DNA of 64,000 nucleotides from Thalassia testudinum (Eukaryota > Streptophyta > Magnoliopsida > Alismatales > Hydrocharitaceae): positions 18,450,501 through 18,514,500 of the forward strand of contig JAZHRO010000046.1 in NCBI GenBank assembly GCA_037157565.1. Reading direction: 5' to 3'. This document shows, piece after piece, positions 12,630 through 23,000 of the stretch (position 1 is its first letter; every line of letters begins with the position of its first letter). The notes beneath the pieces are model-generated. The model did not search any database. It was given only the letters and a program-made list of their open reading frames with translations, and had not been told where the DNA came from. The position numbers were made by a program, and so were the translations under genes.

Positions 12630-12647
12630 TCCTCGGCAACGGCACCA
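12630..12647 (-). promoter_or_regulatory. Primer binding site of element A (tRNA-Asp type)
   Basis: On the minus strand this reads TGGTGCCGTTGCCGAGGA, starting 3 nt inside the LTR. It differs at two positions from TGGCGCCGTTGCCGGGGA, the complement of the plant tRNA-Asp 3' end as I recall it, used by Athila-type elements. Both changes are C/G to T/A type and fit decay of a methylated old copy. Confidence 0.8.
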
Positions 12648-13117
12648 AAATGTTGAACATCAGGTTGCTACGCTAACGTATTTGGTTTCGAAAACCATGT
12701 CATTGTAGTTTGAAAGTGAAGAACTAAATAACAATTACACTAGAAAGCGGGAAATCAGCTACACTAGAAAGCAGGAAAATTCTACACTAAAATGTTGTAA
12801 AGAAGAATGGGAGAGAGAAGTTATCCTCCTCGACGATTGCTTGGAGGACGAGCCGGACAAGACGATGCCTGGACAAAGGAGGACGAAGGAGGACGAAGCA
12901 GAAGAACGAGAATGGGGCAACACGTCGTCGTCATCATCGTCGTGGGATCTGCTTTCGAACGGGGGACGAAAATTTGACTTTATCTTGCGAGGAGCATCTC
13001 GGGTGTGGGACAAGCTTCTCTTGAGCTTTGGAGAGGTAGAGAAGAGAAGGAAGGGATGAGAATTTTATATGGAGGGGGTTTCCTTTTATAGTTGCAAGGA
13101 GTGGGGGCAATTTGGTC

Positions 13118-13122
13118 ATTAC
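13118..13122. repeat. Left target-site duplication of the gag-only copia element (ATTAC)
   Basis: ATTAC precedes the LTR start TGTAGATT and is repeated at 18561-18565, directly after the end GCACCAACA. Outside the duplication the flanks join into continuous LTR A sequence. Confidence 0.9.
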
Positions 13123-14814
13123 TGTAGATTCCCCGGTAGGAGGGGATGACATAATAAATTACGTAATAAAAATATAAACAATCTCACAAAATTCAACCAC
13201 ACAAAGTACAAAATTATTTTCAGGTGGAAACCCAAATTGGGTGAAAACCACCACCTAACCCTCTCGAGTTAGGATTTACCGATCAACCAAGTTGATCAAA
13301 TCCACTAAACAAATCACTTAAACGAGGGTGATTCAACCTCAATTACAACCACGCTACTTTATACAAGGGTAGCATAACTCAAACCCCTTCTCTTTATGAG
13401 AAGGATTTTGTTCGACGAAGGAGACGGGAATTCGTAAAGCGAATACCCAACCAAATAAGAAAACAAAATGGCAAATATTGTCTTATAGAGCCAACAAAGA
13501 TTTAAACCTAGCTTCTATAGAAATTAGGAAACTCCCCTTTGATGGAAGTTTGTCGAATCAATGACGCTGGTGAGTAAGCTACACAACGGCACAACATCGC
13601 TCTAGTGAACTACGGCGGGAGAGCAGGTGCGCAAATGCTTGATGCTCTCTAGATGAAGAACTTGAGCTTGGAGAGCAAGAGCTTTTCTTGGACACAAAAG
13701 AGTAGAAAGTATGTTGCTTGGGTGTGTCTAGGTGTTTTTCTTTGGTGTGCAAGAAGTTCTTCTCCATTTATAGATGCCTTAGGAAGGCTTTGGAAGGCTT
13801 TGGAAGGCTTCCATAGTAGTTGGGTGCAAATCCCAAGAGAATCAGGCCAAAATCAGGAACAATCATTGCACTGACAGGATTATCAGACGTCTAATCCTGG
13901 CATCAGACGTCTGGAAGATCAGTTTAAGATGTCTAATTTTTGGCGGGTTTCTTCCTAACTTGAATAAGATCTAAACAGGGTTCTAGTGCAAGTCCATCAG
14001 ATGACATATAGGATGTTCGGCACTATGTCTGGACGTCTGGAAACCTACTTTTCTGCAGGAATGGATTTCCAACAGAGTGCAACTATTAGAAAATCCCTGA
14101 GAAGAGATTTTCGGGTCAACCAAGGTAAAACGGTCATTTATCAGACATCTGGAAAGGCTTAAGGACGTCTGATAAGGCTCTAACGGTCACATCTTTAGTG
14201 TTTGTTAAGCCAGCCAATGGTCCACTAATTGGACGTCTAGCAAAAACATCAGATGTCATCTAAGACGTCTGGTCTAAGATCTAGACATCTGATTTCATCA
14301 GATAGAACTAGCTAAGTCTAGCCTAAATGTTATCAGACGTCTGAATCAACAGTCAGATGTCTTAAAACCCATTATCAGAAGTCTGCTTTTGGAATTAGAT
14401 GTCTGGAAAGGTTGTTTGAACTCTATATTGGTTTTTTATGTTCTTTACAGAAAACCTAAGTATCCTGGGGTTGTGCAGGTGTTCCTAGGACTACTGTTAG
14501 GGTACTTTGAGGCTCTTTAACATGATGTTCTAAGGAACAAAAAGAGCAAGGAGATAAGGACAAAAGTATATGAAAGAAATAAACAGAATTCTATCCTATT
14601 CTTCTTGTCCTTCCATCTTCAATCTATCGCTCCGTGCGAGTCTCCTGTATTCTCCATCAAGCTCCTCCAATCCATCCTGGATGCGAGCTCGAACTTCGTT
14701 TAATCATGTCTCCATTTGCAATTGACCTGAAATCTAATATTCCAAGTGCAAATGTTAAATGACATGTGTTTTGTTATCATCAAAACAAACGATCGCGATG
14801 CTCTTGCACCAACA
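13123..14814 (-). repeat. 3' LTR of the gag-only copia element
   Basis: 1692 bp, plus-strand ends TGTAGATT and CACCAACA. A minus-strand TATA-like box (CTATAAAT) is the complement of 13766-13773. Upstream of it, at about 13878-14405, is a cluster of seven exact GACGTC sites, mostly within CAGACGTCTG-like decamers, plus about ten one-base variants. Confidence 0.9.
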
Positions 14815-14824
14815 ATCTCCCCCT

Positions 14825-15293
14825 TTGTGATGATGAGAAAATCATAAATAATAATGCAAAAAAAATCCTCCCCCTTTTTGACATTATCAAAAAGGTTTGA
14901 ATGATTTTAAATTTCCTATAACTCCCCCTTTTTCTAACAATAAGATAGCTATTATTTTTCTCCCCCTTACTAAAGGAAATTTAGCTAACTTACATCTCCC
15001 CCTTAATAATTGACAATAAGCTCATAATTTTTAACTCCCCCTATCTAAATGCTAATGATAAACAAAGATAGGGCCAAGAATTTTTACCTCACCTACCATG
15101 GCCAATAAAATGGCCCAAATGGTGGTGGTGGATGCCACATCGGATGGGGCTCGCATCCGTAGCTTGGAGGCCCGGGCATTGGCGCTAGTCTCCAATCTTG
15201 CGGTCGACGTGCGGTGGGTCCATCATTTATTCGCTATCTCGTTGGTCTTCTCATTCTCCTCCTTGGTCTACTCCTTGGTTCTACCAACTGAAA
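14825..15293 (-). other. 3' untranslated part of the gag-only copia element
   Basis: AT-rich spacer with several CTCCCCC (GGGGGAG on the element strand) runs at 14820-15045. The plus-strand frame at 15098-15307 is not supported. In a complete copia element integrase and reverse transcriptase would lie between here and gag, so this is where the pol deletion occurred. Confidence 0.6.
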
Positions 15294-16861
15294 TTAACCA
15301 GCCTTGAGCTTGTAGGTCCAATCTTTTGTGTTGTAGTTATCCCTAAAACCTACAAAACAAGATTCCAATTCTTTCTTTGGTATCCAAGTGAGCTTGGATC
15401 CGGATCTGTTAGCGGGTCTTCTTGACGGAGATCCTTTCTCAACCTTAGGGCTATAAAAATTATCTACTTTGTTGATTAATTTGTTAGAGTTTTCTCTAAG
15501 GCATGCAATTTCTTTTCCTATAATATGCATCTTAGTCTTTAAATCAGAAATTTCTAACTTTAAATTACCATTTTCTTCAATTAATTTAGTATTTTCATTG
15601 ATTAAATTTTTATTTTCTAATAATAGGTTATTATCCTTAGGACTAGTTTCTATGTCCTTGAGTTATTTTTCTAAACTATCATTTTCATTTTTAAGAAAAC
15701 TAAGGTTCTTTTTAATGTTTTTATTTTCTATCTTAAGTGCTTTACTAACTCTAAAAAGCTCATTAAATGCATCTTGTAAATCGAAATTTACCTCATTGTC
15801 GGTGTCGCTTCCGCTTTCGCTATCGTTATAACTTCCTTTAGCCATGAAACCAAAGTAAGCGATTTCTTCTTCTATAGACTTTTCTTCTTCTTCCTCTAAG
15901 CTCGAATCGTCCCAAGTGGCTTGGAACGCCTTCTTCTTAGATTTCTTCTCCTTTTCCTTCTTCTTCTCCTTTTTGAGAAGAGGGCACTCTAGTCGTAGGT
16001 GCCCTTTCTCGTTGTAGTGATAGCAATGTCTAGGGCTTTCCTTCTCCTTTTTCTCTTTCTTTGATTCCCTACAAAACTTGGAAAATTTTTTAAGTAAAAT
16101 TTTAAAGTCTTCATCGTCGGAACTTACCTCGCTATCCAACGCAGCTCTGAAGGTGAGAGTCTTCTTTAGTTTAGTCTCCGGTGTATCCTTCTTCTTTTGC
16201 TTCAACTTAGTCGTGTAGGCCATTAGATTGCCTCAGAGATCTTCCATGTTGAGATCCTCCACTTCGTTCGCCTCCTTGATGGCGGTGACTTTTTGTTCCC
16301 ACTCCGATCCGAGGGAATGAAGAACCTTCCCTTGAAGCTCCCCCTTGATGAAAGTCTTCCCTAAAGCTTTCAAATTGTTTACTATGAGAGTGAACCTAGT
16401 GTTCATCTCACTTAAAGTTTCGTTAGATTTCATGGAAAAAGACTCAAACTCTTGTGCAAGTAAATTAGTTTAGAAGTTTTTACATTAGAGGTACCTTCGT
16501 GTGTTACCTCAAGTGTATGCCAAATCTCGTATGCGGTGGCGCATTGCGAGATTCTGTTGAACTCCTCTGGGCTGAGTGCGTAATACAACGCGTTCATTAT
16601 TTTCGCATTGAGCGAGAGTTCCCAGATCTGCTGCTACGAGTATCCTGCGGCAGGTTTTTTTGGGATGTCAAAGGGGGTCTCGCACCTGGCCCAAATCGTG
16701 AAGTCAGTGGCTTGAAGCCACGTCTTCATCCGCAGCTTCCAGTTGGTGTAGTTACTTTCGTCGAAGAACGGCGGACGAGTCGTAGATTGGCCCTTGGAAA
16801 TCCTACTCGTAGAACTGCTCCCCTCCATGATCTTCTTGCCTGGTGTTACTCTGATTAGCAA
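15294..16861 (-). pseudogene. Copia Gag remnant
   Basis: Read from 16861 down. An N-terminal segment (PPFFDESNYTNWKLRMKTWL) is the typical start of plant copia Gag. A second segment (16433-16233: MKSNETLSEMNTRFTLIVNN) belongs to the UBN2 Gag domain. The 186-codon segment 16223-15663 is Lys/Glu-rich, then has a zinc-knuckle-like CYHYNEKGHLRLEC in which the second Cys is Tyr, then a coiled-coil-like tail. A last segment (15530-15294) contains SKLTWIPKKEL, a linker normally followed by integrase. Frameshifts and stops separate the parts. The lost knuckle Cys and the breaks argue that this copy makes no working Gag. Confidence 0.8.
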
Positions 16862-16867
16862 GAACCT

Positions 16868-16879
16868 ACTCTGATACCA
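16868..16879 (-). promoter_or_regulatory. Primer binding site of the gag-only copia element (tRNA-iMet)
   Basis: The minus strand reads TGGTATCAGAGT starting 2 nt inside the 5' LTR, which is the standard initiator-methionine primer site of plant copia elements (TGGTATCAGAGC) with one change at its last base. Confidence 0.9.
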
Positions 16880-16881
16880 AC

Positions 16882-18560
16882 TGTAGATTCCCTGGTAGGA
16901 GGGGGTGACGTAATAAATTGCATAATAAAAACATAAACAATCTCACAAAATTCAATCACACAAAGTACATAATTATTTTTAGGTGGAAACCCAAACTGGG
17001 TGAAAACCACCACCTAAACCTCTCGAGTTTGGATTTACAGATCAACCAAGTTGTTCAAATCCACTAAATGAATCACTTAAACGAGTGTGATTCAACCTCA
17101 ATTACAACCACGCTACTTTATACGAGGGTAGCATACCTCAAACCCCTTCTCTTCACGAGAAGGATTTTGTCCCACGAAGGAGACGGGAATTCGCAAAGCG
17201 AATACCCAACCAAATAAGAAAGTAAAATGACAAATATTGTCCTACAGAGCCAACAAAGATTTAAACCTAGCTTCCATAGGAATTAGGAAACTCCCCTTTG
17301 ATGGAAGTGCGTCGAATCGATGACGCGGGTGCGTGAGCTACATGATGGCGCAACGTTGCTCTCGTGAACTATGGCGGGAGAGCGGGTGCGCAAATGCTTG
17401 ATGCTCTCTAGATGAAGAACTTGAGCTTCGAGAGCAAGAGCTTTTCTTAGACACAAAAGAGTAGAAAGTATGTTGCTTGGGTGTGTCTAGGTGTTTTTTT
17501 TTTGTGTGCAAGAAGTTCTTCTCCATTTATAGAGGCCTTAGGAAGGCTTTGGAAAGCTTCCATAGCCGTTGGGTGCAAAGCCCAAGAGAATCAGGCCAAA
17601 ATCAGGAATAATCATTGCACTGACAGGGTTATCAGACGTCTGATCCTGGCATCAGACGTCTAGAAGATCAGTTTAAGACGTCTGGGATCAAAGTCAGATG
17701 TTTGATTTTAGGCGGGTTTCTTCCTCACTTGAATAAGATCTAAATAGGGTTCTAGTGCAAGTCCATCAGACGACATATAGGACGTCTGGCACTATTTCTG
17801 GACATCTGGAAACCTACTTTTCTGCGGGAATGGATTTCCAAGAGAGTGCAACGGCTAGAAAATCTCTGAGAAGAGATTTTCGGGTCAGCCGAGATAAAAT
17901 GGTCATTTATCAGACGTCTTGAAAGGCTTAAGGATGTCTAATAAGGCTCTAACGGTCACATCTTCAGTGTTTGTTAAGCTAGCCAACGGTCCACTAATTG
18001 GACCTCTGGCAAAAACATCAGACATCTTCTAAGACGTCTGGTCAGAGGTCTGGATGTCCGATTTCATCAGACAGAACTAACTAAGTCTAGCCTAAATGTT
18101 ATCCGACGTCTGAATCAACAGTCAGATGTCTGCTTTTCGAATTAGACGTCTGAAAAGGCTGTTTGAACTCTATGTTGATTTTCTAAGTTCTCTACAGAAA
18201 ACCTAAGTATCTCGGGTTGTGCGGGTGTTCCTAGGATTACTGCTAGAGTACTTTGAGGCTCTTTAACATGATGTTCTAAGGAACAAAAAGAGCAAGGAAA
18301 TAAAGACAAAAGTACATGAAAGAAATAAATAGAATTCTATCCTATTCTTCTTGTCCTTCCATCTTCAATCTATCGCTCCTCACGAGTCTCGTCTATTCTC
18401 CATCAAGCTCCTCCAATCCATCCTGGATGCGAGCTCGAACTCCGTCTAATCACGTCGCCTTTTGCAATTGACCTGAAATCTAATACTCCAAGTGCAAATG
18501 TTAAATGACACGTGTTTTGTTATCATCAAAACAAACGATCGCGGTGCTCTAGCACCAACA
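16882..18560 (-). repeat. 5' LTR of the gag-only copia element
   Basis: 1679 bp, ends TGTAGATT and CACCAACA, same layout as the partner LTR. The minus-strand TATA-like box is the complement of 17525-17532, and about 17633-18160 holds eight exact GACGTC sites plus variants. Confidence 0.9.
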
Positions 18561-19554
18561 ATTACAGCTTCAAAAACATTAATTCAGGACCTTTAGTGAT
18601 GGATAAAATCGTCGCTGAAGGTTTGAACGTGGCTGTAGTGGGCAGCGTGCATGCATCCGCTCGCTTGCCCGTGTGCTCAACACTTGCACACGTCCAGCCG
18701 ATCTCAGCTGTCCTATCGCGAGATCGGACGGCTTATCTCACTCCTCCACCCTCCTACGCTACTCATCCCATCGCGTGCGATCCTACATTACACGTCGGCA
18801 TGCGTGGGCCTGTCATCTTGATTGAGCGCGTGTGGTCGTTGGATCACAATCGTGCGGTCGATCGGGCTCGTGCCTCTGCTCCAATTATTGCGCGGCGAGG
18901 CTCCAAGGCGCGCCTGTGCTTCGCGTTAGAGCGCTCGACCAACACGCTGGGGGCGCATTTGTGTTGAGTGCTTAACTTAAGCGCGGGCACGTCACAACCG
19001 TTGGATCTTGATCCAACAGCAGGGAGGGGCGGTTGCAGAGGCCTTCAGCGGGTGCGTGCGGACGATTGGGCATCCGAGATGGAGCCACGTGACTCCATCT
19101 TGGCCATCCACCTTCTGGATGAAGTAGATGGTGCCACGGGTGTCAGATTGACTCGATTTTTGCGTCGTTAGGCTGTGATCGTCGATCCAAATCCATCCGT
19201 GTAGTTGGATTTGTCATTTGAAGTGCGAATTCACACCATCTTGGCCCTTGATCTTCTAGGGTTCCCCGATCTTTATTTGATGCTACAGATGTCTGATTAG
19301 GGAGATCTTGGAGTCGTTGAACTCCAATCGTCTCCTTGATCACATCTGTACGGTTGGATCTTCGATCCGAGGCCCCGATAAAAAAATTTGCCCTATCCAT
19401 GAACATTAAAGGAGACAATTAACCTCCATTTCATTCAAACTACTCTAAATGCAACATGATGCTTGTTCTGCAATATTTATAGCATGCAATGCAATCCTAT
19501 GCTTAAGAACATGCGTAAATAGACATCTCAAGTAGTGTAAACGTGTTTACATCA

Positions 19555-19968
19555 CCCTGCCAGTGGGAGAAGATAAAATGGGAGCCCCTTCCACGACCCA
19601 ACCTCTCCTCTTTTATAGATGTTTCCTAATCAATTTTTCTCCTCCAAAATCTTAGCCAACAAACTTGATGAGGATATTAAGGTTGTTGTTGGGAATCGTG
19701 GGAGAAGCCTAGTTGATAGTGGGAAGTGGTGGCGACGTCATTGGATGTCCAGCCCAAGTTCTGGACATCTTAAAGGTGGAACATGCCTACCATAAACCCC
19801 TGTAATCACAGAAATACATATAATTAATAATAATGCAAGATAAATTATGTAAATCTAAATTATAATACTTGCATTTATTTTATAATAAAATTTAAGTATT
19901 AGTGCACTTATAAGTATAAGAACTAACCAACTTTGTCTAAAAATTGTTCTAATAAATTAGACTCATCA
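19555..19968 (-). repeat. 3' LTR of element B, second part
   Basis: Resumes the B LTR after element A and matches about 27420-27836. A minus-strand TATA-like box (CTATAAAAGAG) is the complement of 19608-19618. The LTR ends at ACTCATCA, followed by the decayed purine tract of B (complement of 19971-19984). Confidence 0.75.
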
Positions 19969-20591
19969 AATACCCTCATCCTAGGTTTTGCTAGTTCCTA
20001 GCAAAAGAAAAGAATGCAAGGTGTATGATTCTATCACAAGACTTCTTTTCATATTCCAAATATTTAGAGATCCAGACAAATGTGTAGTGATAGTAGCCTC
20101 GGTAAAGGATCCAAGTAAAAAGCCAACCTATATTTAAAGTTCGTACTTAATCCTTTGTAAACATTTTATTAGGATAGGCAACTGCTTCCCTCGGGGATAA
20201 AGTCGGAAATGATCTATAATTTGACCTCGGCTTTTTAGCTTAGGTAGGAGACATTGAGTCGAAAGGATTTATATTTAGTCGCTCACACTCATCTGGTGCT
20301 ACATGCAGTCTAGTACTGCAGACTCTAAATCTCTAGACTATCAAATGAGTCAGTCAACCTAGAGAAAGGCTAAACAAAACTATGATTTCTTGATGTTCTT
20401 TTACGCTCACTCTTTTCCCTTTTCTCTTTCTGAGATCACAGATCTCACCAGATTTTGTAACTGTACACACTGTTTCGTGGCCTCACATGGTATTCACACT
20501 TTAAATTACAGTCCTAATAACCTTACAACTAAGTTAAAAGCCCTTAGCCAGTATTCGAGTAACCAGAAATACTGAAAAGTAGGTATGGGTC
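19969..20591 (-). other. 3' untranslated region of element B, left part
   Basis: AT-rich spacer between the B 3' LTR and the solo LTR G. It begins with the terminal purine tract (AGGATGAGGGTA on the minus strand) and a CTAGTTCCTAGCAAAA block that also occurs next to the tracts of A (4261-4276) and C (30581-30596). No gene is supported. It ends with GGGTC, the presumed target of G. Confidence 0.55.
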
Positions 20592-22054
20592 TGACGTAGA
20601 CACAATTATTGAGGGTAAAATGTCTATTCATGCATGTTCCTAGGCTTAGATTTCCATTTCATGTAATAAATATTGCATAGCATGCATCATTCTACATTTA
20701 GAGTAGTTGTATATAATTTTGGTTAATTGCATCCTTTTTATGGTCAAGAGAGAACCATATCTACTTTGGAGGCTCAGATTGACGATCCAACTGTATGGAT
20801 CTGATTAAGATGACAATCAGAGTTCAATGTTTCCGAAATCGCCTCGATCGGAGTCTCGTAGCACCATATGCTATCCAAGAAAGATCAACAGCTGAGGGAC
20901 TAGGTGATGCAATCCAGAGTGTCAAATGACAAATCCCACCACACGAATGGATTCAGGTCGATGATCACAGCCCAACAACGCGAGAATTGACTCAATCCGA
21001 CCTCTGTAGCATTCCATACAAAGGAAGGATGATGCACGACGCAGATTGCGCCACGTGCGCAACCCAGGCCAACCATATGCACACACGCCCCACCACATGC
21101 GCACAATAGCGCAAGTGCGTGCGGAGGCACGCACGTGGAAGAACAGTGTGTGCTCGGAGGCAATGGCTGCAGCGATGCGTATTACGTGTCTTCACGCGAT
21201 AAGGGCGCATACAGCGTGTGCCAGTGGTGCGGCAGTAGGGGTGCGTGAGTGGGATCTTCAGTGACGTTTGCGGTGGATCTTCAGCGACATTTATGACCAT
21301 CACTAAATGTCTTGTATACTAATTTGATTCTTTCCTCCAATATAAAAGGACCCCTACCCTTCCCATTTTTCATCATCTCTTCCTTTCTTCCTCTCACCAC
21401 CTCCAGGCTCTAGAAAGAGCTTGTCCCAAGCCTGGGATGCTGCTCTAGAGTAGAAAATCAAATAGTTTTCCCTCCCCTCATCCCCATTCATGGAGCATCC
21501 TCTCGCCGTCCTCTCACTACCCTTCGGGAAGAAGATCCTCACCGCGACGTCATCCTGCCCCAACCTCTGTCCTCTGGCTCCGTCCATGTTCGTCCCGCTC
21601 CTCACCACCTTCCTCCAGGAGACGTAAGAGCAAGTCATCCTCTGAGCAATCGCCGAGGGGGATTTCTCTCACCTCTTTCTATCTTTTTCGCAATCGTAGT
21701 ATAGATTTTTCCGCTTTCGTAGTTGTAATAGACACTTGCTTATGAATAGATGACTATTTCTCTCTCTCTCTTTCTGCCTCTCTATATTATATTTTTGCAA
21801 GTAGATTAGCTAGAATTCATCAACCTGATCTCTCGCCTTGTTAAAATACCAAAAAAATTAGAAAAGATAAAAATGACCAAAAGCAAATAAAAGAGAAATG
21901 CAAATTTTCAAAACCAAACATTCGCCTCCCTATATTCGACTCGGGACTCACTTTCGAGTTTCAGTAATAAATTTTATCTAATAGATGCATTTTACGAGCT
22001 ACGACGACAGGTCCTCCTAACCCTCATTTTACTTTGCGAACCACACCCACATCT
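20592..22054 (+). repeat. Solo LTR G, opposite orientation to its host
   Basis: A 1463-bp LTR on the plus strand inside the B interior. Reverse-complemented, it resembles the C and E LTRs along its length: TTGAGGGTAAAATG near the start, a G-box (21052-21057), a palindromic segment (about 21256-21311), a TATA box TATAAAAG at 21341-21348 and an end segment near 21950. No primer site or internal region follows it. GGGTC occurs directly before the start (20587-20591) and at 22055-22059, a likely target duplication. The right end then reads ACATCT instead of the expected CA, so the last few bases are uncertain. Confidence 0.65.
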
Positions 22055-22059
22055 GGGTC

Positions 22060-23000
22060 ATATTTGGTGGATTGCAATGGGTGTTTTTGTTGCCTCAATG
22101 TTATGGACACCTGATAAAATTGACACTTAAGGCAGCCATAACTTGAACATTTTTTTTTTGTCTATATATATTTTTCACTATTTTTTTCTATATAAATTTA
22201 TATATTCTTTTCTTCTCTTTCTCTCTATCTCTTTTGGTTTTTTTTTTTTTAAATCAAACACAACACAACGTAGACTTTTAGTCAAGAGGCATTAATATCG
22301 ATGATGATGGTCAAGTGGATATTGTGTGGTTTATTTGGTGAAAGTGGCAACTCTTAGCACTGGGAAGGAATGGATAGGACAAGCATATTTCTGACCTTTG
22401 ACACTACTACCCTCCTTCAGCCAAGGAATCTATGAAGGAAGGTCGTAACCATCCACCATAGTCATAGTTTTATTAAGACTCAATCTCTATGTATCTGCCT
22501 TATTTGGTGACTCTAAGGAATTCACACAATGTTTGCACATAGGAACAGAGAGCGAATACTATGCCTAACTTTAAGGTATCATCATCTAATTATCCAGAAC
22601 TTAAGAGTCTTTACAATAGACTTAACGCACTAGTAGTCTCTCTATTTTCTTCTCACAAATATTAGGTGGATCTAATAGATGATAGTTTGCCTAACTCCCT
22701 TCAAACTCTCTAAGGATTCAGCAAACTAAAAATGCTTGTTAGTTTTTTACAAAGATCCATTACCCAGTCTACATGCAAGTAAAGTAAATGTACTAGATTG
22801 TAAACTTAGAAATAATTTAAGAAGAAAATCTTCAATGACACCTCCTTAATAAAGATGTTATGCTAGGGCTAAACAATTCAGCTCAAAAGAGATTTTTTTT
22901 TTCTTATGGTAATGCACCAAATCTAAATGCATGAATACTACCTAAAAATGCAAAATGCACCCCCTATGCCTAAATCCTACAATGTCCTTATTGTAAAATT
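22060..23000 (-). other. 3' untranslated region of element B, right part
   Basis: AT-rich, poly-T-containing spacer. It holds a second purine tract (GGCATAGGGGGTG, complement of 22958-22970) next to a CAATGTCCTTATTGT block, the same pair of motifs seen in A and C. No ORF is supported. Confidence 0.5.

Larger units (their letters stand above)
13123..18560 (-). mobile_element. Gag-only, non-autonomous SIRE-like copia element
   Basis: A minus-strand element with two LTRs of about 1.69 kb (13123-14814 and 16882-18560) and an interior of only 2067 bp. An initiator tRNA-Met primer site lies at 16868-16879. A purine tract (AAAGGGGGAGAT, complement of 14813-14824) adjoins the 3' LTR. The interior encodes a Gag-like reading and a short remnant of the Gag-to-integrase linker. 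Protease, integrase, reverse transcriptase and RNase H are absent. The gag type, the primer site and the GGGGGAGA tract fit the SIRE/Maximus group of plant copia elements; that assignment is from memory. Both LTRs match along their whole length but show many C-to-T type differences. Confidence 0.85.
2548..19554 (-). mobile_element. Element A: degenerate Athila-like Ty3/gypsy retrotransposon
   Basis: A full-length but dead minus-strand element, bounded by LTRs at 2548-4239 and 12651-19554 (the latter interrupted by a copia element) and by CCCTG duplications. Reading from high to low coordinates it has a 5' LTR, a tRNA-Asp-type primer site (12630-12647), a 1.4-kb leader, gag, protease, reverse transcriptase-RNase H, integrase, a 3' UTR and a polypurine tract next to the 3' LTR. 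Gag-pol is broken by several stops and frameshifts. Protein similarity to the giant element is obvious along the whole length, but the LTRs are unrelated to the giant's and much more diverged from each other, so A is an older member of a different family. Confidence 0.85.
12651..19554 (-). repeat. 5' LTR of element A, interrupted by a copia element
   Basis: The LTR consists of 12651-13122 and 18566-19554, separated by the 5438-bp copia insertion and its duplicated ATTAC. Together the parts match 2548-4239. The insertion separates the TATA-like box (complement of 13083-13091) from the upstream palindrome (18590-18621) and the G-box (19086-19091), so the promoter of A is physically broken by about 5.5 kb. 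The far end reads GTTTACATCA and is followed by the CCCTG duplication. Confidence 0.85.

Noticed and set aside
13878..14405. A CRISPR-like array or satellite from the repeated GACGTC motif
   Set aside because: Spacing is irregular, spacers are shared between the two LTRs, and the host is a plant retrotransposon.
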